This document shows, piece after piece, positions 1-8,764 of a DNA stretch of 9,888 bases (its first letter is position 1; each line of letters opens with the position of its first letter). Origin of the DNA: JAKPUX01 sp964436305. GTDB lineage: Bacteria; Zhuqueibacterota; Zhuqueibacteria; Residuimicrobiales; Residuimicrobiaceae. Made by a program: the position numbers and the translations under genes. Under the pieces are notes generated by a model. It was not told where the DNA came from, did not search any database, and was given only the letters and a program-made list of their open reading frames with translations. The stretch covers positions 1 to 9,888 of the forward strand of contig CAYTCI010000112.1 in assembly GCA_964436305.1 (NCBI GenBank). Direction: 5' to 3'.

Positions 1-1922
<1,922 letters not shown>

Positions 1923-2000
1923 TCGCTGATTCGCCTGTCTGGAGAGTAGCCCCCAGGCAACACCGAATTGGCTGACAGCGCTCAACTGCCACCAACCGAA

Positions 2001-2037
2001 AAAAAGCCCGGGATACCAGTGGTATTCCGGGCTTTTT
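2001..2037. terminator. Bidirectional Rho-independent terminator between katG and the YedF-like gene
   Basis: Arms at 2001-2017 (AAAAAGCCCGGGATACC) and 2021-2037 pair over 17 positions with one G-T wobble and a 3-base loop (AGT). The GC-rich core is flanked by an A run on the left and a T run on the right, so the transcript from either strand has a hairpin followed by a U tract. It lies 78 bp after the katG stop and 34 bp after the end of the convergent - strand gene, so it can serve both. Confidence 0.93.
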
Positions 2038-2071
2038 CATTTTTCGGGCCGGTAAACCAAAGCCCCTCAGC

Positions 2072-2404
2072 TCAAGGCCGGATGATCCGGTCGACCGTCG
2101 CCATGATCTGCACCGTCTGGTCCATGGTGCCGACCTCGCCGATCTGCAGTTTTTCCCTCAGCTGCAGGTGATCGAGGCAGGTGCCGCAGGTGGCGATGCG
2201 CGCCCCTCTCTCCGCCAGCTTCTGCAGACTTCCGAGCACCTCGCTGCCCTCCGAGGTCAGGTAGATACCCGAATTTACACACCCCACCAGATCGACCTGG
2301 ACCTCGGAGGCGGCCAGCTTTTCCAGGAAAATCCTGAGCAGCTTTTTGCCCAACTCCGGGTCGCCGCTGCCCATCTGGTCGGAATTCAAATAGAGCATGG
2401 TCAT
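2072..2404 (-). CDS. DsrE-fold protein like the C-terminal domain of YedF (stand-alone)
   Basis: A 110-residue protein of the DsrE/DsrF-like fold. It resembles the C-terminal half of proteins annotated as selenium metabolism protein YedF: N-terminal strand and loop LYLNSDQMGSGDPELGK (residues 4-20), then GCVNSGIYLTSEGSEVL (41-57), the cysteine motif ATCGTCLD (71-78, Cys73 and Cys76) and the closing GEVGTMD...VDRIIRP. Family members usually carry an N-terminal TusA/SirA-like domain before this region, and it is absent here. The ATG at 2404 is chosen because a strong Shine-Dalgarno (GGGAGGAG) lies 8 bases before it; an in-frame ATG at 2491 would add 29 residues with no resemblance to the family. 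The gene follows the PL9 gene by 90 bp on the same strand and ends at the shared terminator. A role in sulfur or selenium transfer through Cys73/Cys76 is inferred from the family; the substrate is unknown. Confidence 0.85.
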   Translation of the reverse strand: MTMLYLNSDQMGSGDPELGKKLLRIFLEKLAASEVQVDLVGCVNSGIYLTSEGSEVLGSLQKLAERGARIATCGTCLDHLQLREKLQIGEVGTMDQTVQIMATVDRIIRP

Positions 2405-2412
2405 AACAGCTA

Positions 2413-2420
2413 CTCCTCCC
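2413..2420 (-). promoter_or_regulatory. Shine-Dalgarno of the YedF-like gene
   Basis: The - strand reads GGGAGGAG, then 8 bases (TAGCTGTT), then ATG at 2404. This is a near-ideal ribosome binding site and decides the start against the longer reading frame beginning at 2491. A second in-frame ATG lies two codons further in (2398) at a poorer spacing of 14 bases. Confidence 0.85.
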
Positions 2421-2494
2421 TTGAAGTGATTCCTGCAACTGGTTACACGGATTCTTTCAGAGTGGCTCTGGTCACAGCCGAAGAGGGCCATCTC

Positions 2495-4015
2495 CTATTG
2501 GACCAGCACCAGCCGCTTGGTTGCGTTAAAGGCGCCCGCCTGCAGCCGGGCGATGTAAAGTCCCGCCGCCAGACCCTGCGGACGCCAGACGACCCTGTGT
2601 TCACCCGCCGTCTGCCGTCCCTCGACGAGGCTGGCGACCGCCTCTCCCCGCAGGTTATAGATGCACAGGCTGACCCACTCCGGCTGCGGCAAGACGTAAG
2701 CGATTGTCGTCGCCGGATTGAAGGGATTGGGATAATTCTGCTCCAGCCGGAATCCTGCGGGCGCCGTTTCGAGTCGGGCCACCACCGAGCGAAAATCGGA
2801 CTCAAAGGCTCCGAGATCGGGCGCGGCACCGAGAAAGGGCAGTCCGAGATCGACGCCCGCGTCGATGAGGTCGCTGCCGAGAGCGAGATGCATGAAGGGG
2901 AGATCCGGCAGTGAGCCGTCGGCCTTGCGCGGCGCAGCGGCCAGGGCGGGATCGAGGCTGACAAAATCGCCGGCAGTGATGGTAAAAGGCGCGAGCCAGC
3001 TGTTCGCCTCCTGGAGGGCGAAGCCGCCCAACTCGGCGCCGCCGTTAAAAGAGAGGCAGTTCTTGACCGTCAGGGTTTGCCCGGCGGCCAGGGTTTTGGT
3101 AATTCGGTAGTTGGCAGTCCGGTTACCGAAGCCGGTGCAGTTGTAGAGGGTCATCGAGCCCACATTGTTGTTCTGGTCGAAGCCCTTGGCCTTGCAGTTA
3201 AAGGCGAGGCAATTGGTGAGGACGAAATGGTGCATCAGCATGTCGCGGTTGCTGTTATCGCCCCCACCCATCTTGAAACCGTTGCCGTTGGCCTGGGAGC
3301 CGGGATCGCTGCCGTCCTTGAGGTAGCCGTTGCTCCAGGTCCAGCAATTCTCGAGGGTGGTGGTGACATTGGTGGCGCCGCGCATATAGCCGTCCCAGCC
3401 GTCGTCGCAGTTGCCCCAGGCGCGGCAGCCGTAAAACGAGTTACCGCTGCCGATGTCGAGTTTGGGGGCAAAACCGTCAGCGTCGCCATAGTCGGGCGGA
3501 TCGGCGTTATAATACGAGTCGCAGTTGACGAAGCGGTTGTCGTGGGCGCCGGAGGAGAGCTGGACGCCGGAGTCGCGGCACTCATAAAACGTGCAATTCT
3601 CAATCAGGTTAAAGGCGCCGCTGCTGCCGGTGATCTGCAGGCCGTTATCGCCGGCGCCCTTGAGGTCGAAATCGCGGAAATGCCACCAGCTCGCCTTGAG
3701 GGTGAGGCCCCGGCTGCCGAGGGCCTCCTTTGAGCAGTCGATCAGCGGGCGTTCGCCTGGATAGCCCCGCAGGCAGGAGCGGCGGCTCTCCGTGCCGCTC
3801 TTGTCGGCACCGATGGTGACATTGGCGGTCAGCTCATGGATGCCGCCGCGGATGAAGATGGTGTCGCCCCCCGCGGCCTTGATGACCGCCTTGGGGATGG
3901 TCTTGAGGGGCTTGTCCATAGTGCCCTGATTGAGATCGCTGCCGCCGGGGGCGACATAAATGGCGGCGCGGGTGAGGGAGGCGCAGCCCAGGATAACCAG
4001 TATCAGCTTCTTCAC
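2495..4015 (-). CDS. Secreted PL9-type pectate lyase-like beta-helix protein with T9SS-type sorting tail
   Basis: A 506-residue exported protein. From GTG at 4015 it opens with a short signal peptide (VKKLILVILGCASLTRA, then AIYVAPGGSD). A DUF1565-like start (IYVAPGGSDLNQGTMDKPLKTI) leads into a right-handed parallel beta-helix. The PL9 signature is clear: Asp180 (ADGF), Asp204, Asp205 and Asp208 (CDDGWD) have the same spacing as the calcium-binding aspartates I recall for Dickeya Pel9A (209, 233, 234, 237), and Lys248 (NGNGFK) matches its catalytic lysine (273) with a 4-residue shift. Residues about 422-506 form a FlgD-like/type IX sorting domain (QNYPNPFNPATTIAYVLP to KRLVLVQ). It probably cleaves pectate or a similar uronic-acid polymer outside the cell. 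A TTG at 4078 or ATG at 4060 would extend the N-terminus, but the signal peptide and Shine-Dalgarno favour 4015. The LGC segment leaves a lipoprotein signal possible. Confidence 0.88.
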   Translation of the reverse strand: MKKLILVILGCASLTRAAIYVAPGGSDLNQGTMDKPLKTIPKAVIKAAGGDTIFIRGGIHELTANVTIGADKSGTESRRSCLRGYPGERPLIDCSKEALGSRGLTLKASWWHFRDFDLKGAGDNGLQITGSSGAFNLIENCTFYECRDSGVQLSSGAHDNRFVNCDSYYNADPPDYGDADGFAPKLDIGSGNSFYGCRAWGNCDDGWDGYMRGATNVTTTLENCWTWSNGYLKDGSDPGSQANGNGFKMGGGDNSNRDMLMHHFVLTNCLAFNCKAKGFDQNNNVGSMTLYNCTGFGNRTANYRITKTLAAGQTLTVKNCLSFNGGAELGGFALQEANSWLAPFTITAGDFVSLDPALAAAPRKADGSLPDLPFMHLALGSDLIDAGVDLGLPFLGAAPDLGAFESDFRSVVARLETAPAGFRLEQNYPNPFNPATTIAYVLPQPEWVSLCIYNLRGEAVASLVEGRQTAGEHRVVWRPQGLAAGLYIARLQAGAFNATKRLVLVQ

Positions 4016-4025
4016 AGCCTGAATT

Positions 4026-4029
4026 CTCC
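4026..4029 (-). promoter_or_regulatory. Shine-Dalgarno supporting the GTG start of the PL9 gene
   Basis: The - strand reads GGAG, then 10 bases, then GTG at 4015. It is modest in strength and slightly far, but it places the start directly at the KKLILVIL signal peptide. The upstream alternatives at 4060 and 4078 have no comparable site. Confidence 0.5.
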
Positions 4030-4031
4030 GG

Positions 4032-4060
4032 ATGGCTAATTTTTCTACATAATTAGCCAT
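4032..4060 (-). repeat. Perfect 10-bp inverted repeat upstream of the PL9 gene
   Basis: Arms ATGGCTAATT (4032-4041) and AATTAGCCAT (4051-4060) are exact reverse complements separated by 9 bases. In the - strand transcript this is a possible 5' leader hairpin ending 2 bases before the GGAG ribosome site, or in DNA it may be an operator dyad. No T run follows, so a terminator is unlikely. The ATG inside the upstream arm (4060) is in frame with the PL9 gene but is probably not the true start. Confidence 0.7.
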
Positions 4061-4177
4061 TTTGCCGGACAGATTCAAGCTTTTTATTCTCTACCCCCAA
4101 TCCCATTAAGGATGCAATGCCAATGCACCCGCCCTTGTTCAGCCCGGGGCGCCAGCAAAGTCGGTTATTAACTCTAC

Positions 4178-6154
4178 CTATAATGGCTTTTTTTCCAGGA
4201 CGATCAGCTCGTTATTCAGCAAGGCGCGCTGTTGGAGGAATCTGCGCACCTGCGCATATTCCTCCTTCTTCCAGAACGGCTTGCTGATGGTGATGTGCCG
4301 CTGCATGGAAACAAATCCGCCCACCTCTGAGTAAGCCCCCTCGATCTTGCCCGCCACATGGGGATAGCGCGTTGGCTCGGGAAGCGAATGCACCTGCCAT
4401 CTGGCTCCAGGGGCCATACGGATATTCTCGATAATATCGGAGGCATAGTTCATCAGAATGTGCGCTGTCCGGCTGGGGGCAACCAGCGGATTTTCATCCC
4501 GGCCGACAAAGTCGGAGGCTTGCAGGAAATACCGGTTGCCCGTGCAGCGTCCTGCAGGTGGAAAGGCCACCTTGCAGGAAAGCGTCATTTTTGTATTGAG
4601 GGAATCGGCGCTTTGCCAGCGGATGGAATCTACCTCCGCCAGGGGCATAACATCGCGAAGGGATTCGCCGAGCGCTTCCACAACCGCCGTGGAATCCTCC
4701 CCACCGATAGCCATCCTCCGGAACCAGGCCACCTGCCCCTCGGATTGTTCGAAAAATCGTCCTGTCATCACACCGGTATCATCCAGATCGAGTTCGAGAA
4801 TGCGTTTGACGGCATTCTCTGCGGCGCTGGAAAACGGGATGATGCTCCATGCAAAGGAGACGGTATCCACAACGAAGGCGGTAGTACCTTCATAATAATA
4901 GGGGATCCTTCCCGCCTGAAGGTAGCGGGTTCCGGGCATATAGGTTTCATAGACATTCGGCCGCAAGGGTACCAGGAGCATACTGTCATCGAACTGCCAA
5001 TCCTGGACCTCCTTGTCAACGATTCTCTCCCGACGGTCAGCGACGAAAGCGAGTTCAGGCTTGAGACCGTGCTGCTTGATGAAAAAGTAAAACAGCCGGT
5101 TGATATCATAACTGCTGCCACAGCGATTGGCCAGCACATCATCGAGGGTCTCGATCTTTTTCGCCTTATCGTCCTCGTTATCATCCTTGTAATCGGTATT
5201 GCGGATTTGCCGCCCAATCCAGTCATAGACCCTTTGCACATACGAAGAGGAGTCGACGCCATCCGCCAGGAGCTGATACTGCACATCAAATCGCGAGTGG
5301 CTCTTGGCAAATTTCTTCAGGTCCTCCCGTAGATTGTCCGCAGATTCCGACCAATAGTCCCCGGTTCGCTTGCGGTAATACAATCGTACAGCCCCGCGGT
5401 TGAGTACCTCTTGCGTGGCCAGGGGTTCACCCTCGAAGGCAGGCAGGTCGCTCGTCTTGAACCGCATACAGTCGGCTTCAGGGTTCCCCTCTGATCCCGG
5501 CTGAAGAAATTCATAAATGGGGAGGTTGTAACAGCGGACGTACGGCGTCGTCAAATAGGATTCCAGTTTCTTTCTTTCATCCTTGCTCACGACAAGGCCG
5601 TACGGTATCTCAATGTTATAATAATACCACAGGAGCTCATACTGAAGGAGGGGGATTTCCTTCTGGACATTCAGGTGGGAAACCCGCGAGGGGGATTCAT
5701 AGGTAAGCATATACTCGATGATGCAGCCATCCTGAACGCCCGGCAGAGAAAACGCCTTTTTTTTGATGGCGAGCTTTTTCATGGAAAGTATATCGGTAGC
5801 GAAGATCTGACCTTTGTCGAGATTGAAAATGCGGCCATCCGGCCAGAGAGTACGTCCCTTCATTGATTTTACTTTTTGTTTTTTATGTATATAGGGCAAC
5901 GAGACATCCGCCTGGTTATACCCTCGCGGATTCTTGATTTTAATCCGGCGGTAAAGTGTCGTCGTATAGATCCCTTCAGTGGCCTGGCGCTCGTCAACGA
6001 TGACTTTTTCGAAGAGGATAATGGCATTGGCATCCTTCCATTTCTCGGCCTTGCCGGCCTCCCAATCGGCGCTGGTGACCGGTGCCCAGTCTGTGCCGGC
6101 CAGGAGCCCAAAAGGGGTGAGCAAAACAGTCAAAATGATCTTTTTCCTCAGCAC
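4178..6154 (-). CDS. Exported DUF3857/transglutaminase-like protein with degenerate active site
   Basis: A 658-residue protein with a signal peptide (LRKKIILTVLLTPFGLLAG, then TDWAPV). It has an N-terminal DUF3857 domain (about residues 30-220, including LWPDGRIFNLDKGQI), a transglutaminase-like core (about 300-430, RVYDWIGRQIRNTDYKDD onward) and a C-terminal beta-rich region. Aligned by eye to its neighbour, the catalytic positions are replaced: the GDCKD segment reads GSSYD (Ser348 for Cys; Cys345 sits three places earlier), FDHVIV reads FDDSML (Asp390 for His), and FIDPT reads TYMPGT (no Asp). It is probably non-catalytic. The start is taken as GTG 6154, 23 bp after the upstream gene's stop, with GGAGG only 4 bases before it; CTG at 6151 would have better spacing, and GTG 6238 would overlap the upstream gene and add 28 residues before the signal peptide. 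It is cotranscribed with the upstream paralogue. A periplasmic or envelope location is inferred; function is unknown. Confidence 0.88.
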   Translation of the reverse strand: MLRKKIILTVLLTPFGLLAGTDWAPVTSADWEAGKAEKWKDANAIILFEKVIVDERQATEGIYTTTLYRRIKIKNPRGYNQADVSLPYIHKKQKVKSMKGRTLWPDGRIFNLDKGQIFATDILSMKKLAIKKKAFSLPGVQDGCIIEYMLTYESPSRVSHLNVQKEIPLLQYELLWYYYNIEIPYGLVVSKDERKKLESYLTTPYVRCYNLPIYEFLQPGSEGNPEADCMRFKTSDLPAFEGEPLATQEVLNRGAVRLYYRKRTGDYWSESADNLREDLKKFAKSHSRFDVQYQLLADGVDSSSYVQRVYDWIGRQIRNTDYKDDNEDDKAKKIETLDDVLANRCGSSYDINRLFYFFIKQHGLKPELAFVADRRERIVDKEVQDWQFDDSMLLVPLRPNVYETYMPGTRYLQAGRIPYYYEGTTAFVVDTVSFAWSIIPFSSAAENAVKRILELDLDDTGVMTGRFFEQSEGQVAWFRRMAIGGEDSTAVVEALGESLRDVMPLAEVDSIRWQSADSLNTKMTLSCKVAFPPAGRCTGNRYFLQASDFVGRDENPLVAPSRTAHILMNYASDIIENIRMAPGARWQVHSLPEPTRYPHVAGKIEGAYSEVGGFVSMQRHITISKPFWKKEEYAQVRRFLQQRALLNNELIVLEKKPL

Positions 6155-6158
6155 GTGA

Positions 6159-6163
6159 CCTCC
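6159..6163 (-). promoter_or_regulatory. Shine-Dalgarno with unusually short spacing, second DUF3857 gene
   Basis: GGAGG on the - strand lies in the 23-bp gap between the two DUF3857 genes. It is 4 bases before GTG (6154) and 7 before CTG (6151); both are in frame and both precede the RKKIILTVLL signal peptide. One of these non-ATG codons is therefore the likely start, but the sequence alone does not settle which. Confidence 0.6.
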
Positions 6164-6177
6164 GATGAGCAATCCAG

Positions 6178-8124
6178 CTACTTCCCGATTTTGTCGCTGG
6201 GGGTTGCCGGTTTGACCAACAGCATCAGACCGTCGCACTGGACATCTGTTCTATGAATGCTTTGAGCCCGCGGGTATTCCTCCGGGGCCAGGAGACGGCC
6301 ACTTCGTTCATACGAGTATTCATAGCGGAGGAGCGAGTCCTGCCAGACCGCCGAGCAACCCAACCGCAGATTGCTATCCTCGAGGTTGATTTGATGCGTC
6401 GCGGGATCAATATGCCACCCCGGAGGCAGGTGCCAGGTGATCCTGGATTGGTACTTCCTGGCCGGTCCGAACCAGATCGGGTGAAATCTTTGCGCTGCAG
6501 TAAGCCTGTATTGTCCAGGGTCGAGGAAGAAATCGGCCTTGAGCAGCCATTGATCGCCATTATGAGGGAGATAACCGGAACCCTTGAGATTGAATCGCAT
6601 CCAGGTTGTATCCCCCTGGTCTGACGTGCTGACCTCGCTGATCTGTACATTGGGGATGGTGGAGTCGAGATAGTTTCGCCACTTCTCGGTCTGCTCCTCA
6701 GCGGTCAGAAACTGATTAGTATAGTGCTGCTCCCTGGCAATATTGCCGAGATATTTGACCGTGACCAGCGCGGTAACTGAACCATCCGGATGCAGGGTTG
6801 CATCTGCTGCATACTCTCGTGCATTATGCTCCGCTAAACTATAGGGAAGGCGGATTAACTCCGTGCTGGCGACATCCGCGGGCAGGGCGTAGCTGCCCTG
6901 GAGGCTGGACGGCAGGTCGCCAACTTGCGTGGTTGGATCCGTCGGATCGATGAAGAGCCAATTCCCGACCAGGGCCCGGTCAGAGGCGAAGGCGCCGGCG
7001 AGAGCGGTGAGGGGTACTGCAACAATCACATGGTCGAACTGAAAAGGATTGGGCAGCTCCTGCCGGATACGGTAGGAACTGTTCGTGAGCGCCGGCAGGG
7101 CCTCCACGCCGGCGATTTTGAGCATGGTGCACATTAAAACTGCTTTGTCCTTGCAGTCGCCATACATCTTGGTCAAGGTTTCCGATGCCGGACGCGGGCT
7201 ATAGGCCCCTTTGCCGAACTCCACAGCAACGTAGCGGATCTTCTCCTGGACGAACCGGCTGATCGCCTCGATCTTGTCTGCCGGGGTGATACAGCCTGCG
7301 ACCACCTCCCGGGCCGATTTGATCATCTCCGGATCGTTTTGTTCAAATTGCGCCAGAATGGCACGATACCAGTCCGCGACACCCTGCCAACTACGAATGG
7401 TGTTCTTGTCGGCCGGGTCCGGATTGGCGGCGACCACGAAAATTCGCCGCGCCAGATAGGACCAGGGCGGCATGTAGGGCTCCTCGGGCTGATAGGGCAG
7501 GCCAGTGGCCGTGGCGGTGAGGGTCGCCATGCCTTCTTCGATCTTGACCGGCTGCAGATTATCGCCCGCATAGTTCAGCTGCCAGCCATTGGGCGCGGTG
7601 ACGGTAAGGCGGGCAAAAAGCACGGGTTGCTGGGTCTGCAGCGTGCACTGCTGGAAGAGCGCCCCGAGCCCGCTCTCCTCCTGGTCATACTCATAAGCGA
7701 CAATGGTACCGGGTTCACGATTGGGCGGCACCGCGCCAAGGATATAGGAGTCGCCGTAATAGGCAACCTCCTCGAAGGGACTCAACTTGACGATATCGGT
7801 TTTCTTGAGCTCGAGAATCCGCCCATCCGGCATCAGGCTCCAGCCTTGCAGATTGTTGATGGTCAGGTTTTTTGAGCCGGGTTCGGTGAGAAGGACGTCG
7901 GACTCGCCCTTTTTCAGCAGTACTTTGCAGGCCAGCCGGACATGGGTTGTGCTTTTCAGCTTTTCGCTGATGCGCACCTCAGCGGAGTAGTGGAGCACGG
8001 CGAAGGCGGCCTTTGAGTCGAAACTTTTTCCTTTTGCAGCGGCCGCGACCTCTTTCAACCAGAGGGGTTGGGCGTGGGCAGTGAAAGATAGCAGGAGAGC
8101 ATACAGCAGAATGCGTTGCGCCAT
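6178..8124 (-). CDS. Exported DUF3857/transglutaminase-like protein with intact Cys-His-Asp triad
   Basis: A 648-residue protein. The signal peptide is MAQRILLYALLLSFTAHA, probably cleaved before QPLWLKE. An N-terminal DUF3857 domain (about residues 40-225, with GWSLMPDGRILELKKTDI) precedes a transglutaminase-like core (about 275-400). The probable triad is complete: Cys324 in YGDCKDKAVL, His365 in FQFDHVIVAVP and Asp393 in WLFIDPTD. A C-terminal beta-rich region follows. Such domains catalyse acyl transfer or peptide hydrolysis in related families, but the substrate of DUF3857 proteins is not established. The ATG at 8124 has GAGGAG 7 bases upstream. The next gene follows after 23 bp and is a divergent paralogue, so the pair is a two-gene transcript. 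Upstream lie an inverted repeat and a promoter-like sequence. Location in the periplasm or outer membrane is inferred from the signal peptide. Confidence 0.92.
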   Translation of the reverse strand: MAQRILLYALLLSFTAHAQPLWLKEVAAAAKGKSFDSKAAFAVLHYSAEVRISEKLKSTTHVRLACKVLLKKGESDVLLTEPGSKNLTINNLQGWSLMPDGRILELKKTDIVKLSPFEEVAYYGDSYILGAVPPNREPGTIVAYEYDQEESGLGALFQQCTLQTQQPVLFARLTVTAPNGWQLNYAGDNLQPVKIEEGMATLTATATGLPYQPEEPYMPPWSYLARRIFVVAANPDPADKNTIRSWQGVADWYRAILAQFEQNDPEMIKSAREVVAGCITPADKIEAISRFVQEKIRYVAVEFGKGAYSPRPASETLTKMYGDCKDKAVLMCTMLKIAGVEALPALTNSSYRIRQELPNPFQFDHVIVAVPLTALAGAFASDRALVGNWLFIDPTDPTTQVGDLPSSLQGSYALPADVASTELIRLPYSLAEHNAREYAADATLHPDGSVTALVTVKYLGNIAREQHYTNQFLTAEEQTEKWRNYLDSTIPNVQISEVSTSDQGDTTWMRFNLKGSGYLPHNGDQWLLKADFFLDPGQYRLTAAQRFHPIWFGPARKYQSRITWHLPPGWHIDPATHQINLEDSNLRLGCSAVWQDSLLRYEYSYERSGRLLAPEEYPRAQSIHRTDVQCDGLMLLVKPATPSDKIGK

Positions 8125-8137
8125 TTCAGGACTCCTC

Positions 8138-8164
8138 GTGGAAAGTAGAAAAGATGCTTTCCAC
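8138..8164 (-). repeat. Perfect 8-bp inverted repeat abutting the Shine-Dalgarno of the DUF3857 operon
   Basis: GTGGAAAG (8138-8145) and CTTTCCAC (8157-8164) are exact reverse complements around an 11-base spacer. In the - strand transcript the downstream arm ends directly against the GAGGAG ribosome site (8132-8137). It could be a leader hairpin that affects translation, or an operator for a dimeric regulator. There is no T run suitable for termination. Confidence 0.6.
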
Positions 8165-8221
8165 AGACATATCGTTGTTCGGAAATTCTATTTTTCCAAG
8201 CACAAGGCGGATGGGTATTTA

Positions 8222-8251
8222 AAGATATCCACATCATGTAATTCCTGTAAA
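8222..8251 (-). promoter_or_regulatory. Possible sigma-70-like promoter for the DUF3857 pair
   Basis: On the - strand, TTTACA (8246-8251; 5 of 6 to TTGACA) is followed after 18 bases by TATCTT (8222-8227; 4 of 6 to TATAAT). It sits between the RDD stop and the DUF3857 start and would give a leader of about 90 bases containing the inverted repeat. This is a consensus match only. If the organism uses the Bacteroidetes-type promoter motif, this match would mean little. Confidence 0.3.
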
Positions 8252-8272
8252 TGAACACCTGCCAGCAATAGT

Positions 8273-8764
8273 TCATTGTTTCTGCTTAAGATATGCGACA
8301 TAATCCTCAAATTTAATAACATAGGTTCCCGCTAACATGTCCCCAAGTCTTTGCCGTTTATCCGAAGCCAGTACAATTAGCCCTGCCGGAATTCGACCAA
8401 GCAAGACCGGATTCACCTCAATGAGGCGCGCCAGGGTACGAAGAATAACGGGGATAAGACCGGGCAGTTGGCCATTCTTGCCCACTACAATGATCCCGGC
8501 GAGCAGCTTGCCAACAGATCTGCCGGTCAAGTGCTCCATCAGGGGGAAGTATAAGATGGCCAAGGCAAAAAGAAGATATATTGTCCCACTGCTGGTTTCA
8601 TCTTTGGACATCAACACCGGCAAGAGAAATACCAGCAACAGGATAATGTAATCAATCACGCAGCCGAGCCATCGGCGAAGCACAATCGAGGCAGTGTAAG
8701 ATAGGGCTATCTCTTCGATGGTAGGAGGATCCGGATCTTTTGTGGTCGGGTATTCCGAAATCAT
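8273..8764 (-). CDS. RDD-family small membrane protein
   Basis: A 163-residue integral membrane protein of the RDD family, a group of mostly uncharacterised inner-membrane proteins. After a charged N-terminus (about 28 residues) come the conserved Arg-Arg and Asp of VLRRWLGCVIDYIILLLVF (first membrane segment, about 32-52), then a second hydrophobic segment (about 61-78, YLLFALAILYFPLMEHL). The family's GRSVGKLLAGIIVVGKNG loop follows, then a more weakly hydrophobic segment (LIPVILRTLARLIE onward) and the closing SDKRQRLGDMLAGTYVI. The family is often 130-200 residues, so this copy looks complete. The ATG at 8764 is preferred; an immediately preceding GTG (8767) is also in frame, with GGAAGG close upstream. 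It lies 148 bp before the DUF3857 pair on the same strand, so a shared envelope role is possible, but separate promoters are equally plausible. Confidence 0.88.
   Translation of the reverse strand: MISEYPTTKDPDPPTIEEIALSYTASIVLRRWLGCVIDYIILLLVFLLPVLMSKDETSSGTIYLLFALAILYFPLMEHLTGRSVGKLLAGIIVVGKNGQLPGLIPVILRTLARLIEVNPVLLGRIPAGLIVLASDKRQRLGDMLAGTYVIKFEDYVAYLKQKQ

Noticed and set aside
2462..2480. A possible hairpin (GGCTCTG / CACAGCC) between the PL9 and YedF-like genes
   Set aside because: It has a mismatch, an impossibly small loop when fully paired, and no T run. It is not supported as a terminator.
3077..3733. A 218-codon open frame on the + strand within the PL9 gene
   Set aside because: It lies wholly antisense to the beta-helix gene and its Val/Ala/Gly-rich sequence is a composition artefact.
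4117..4136. AATGC repeats and a bulged short stem in the gap upstream of the PL9 gene
   Set aside because: The stem is six pairs with a bulge and no associated promoter or T tract, so it is within chance expectation.
4358..5332. A 324-codon open frame on the + strand within the second DUF3857 gene
   Set aside because: It is antisense to a gene with a signal peptide, recognisable domains and operon context. It shows no domain of its own.
7339..7875. A 178-codon open frame on the + strand within the first DUF3857 gene
   Set aside because: It is antisense to the intact transglutaminase-like gene and has no family resemblance.
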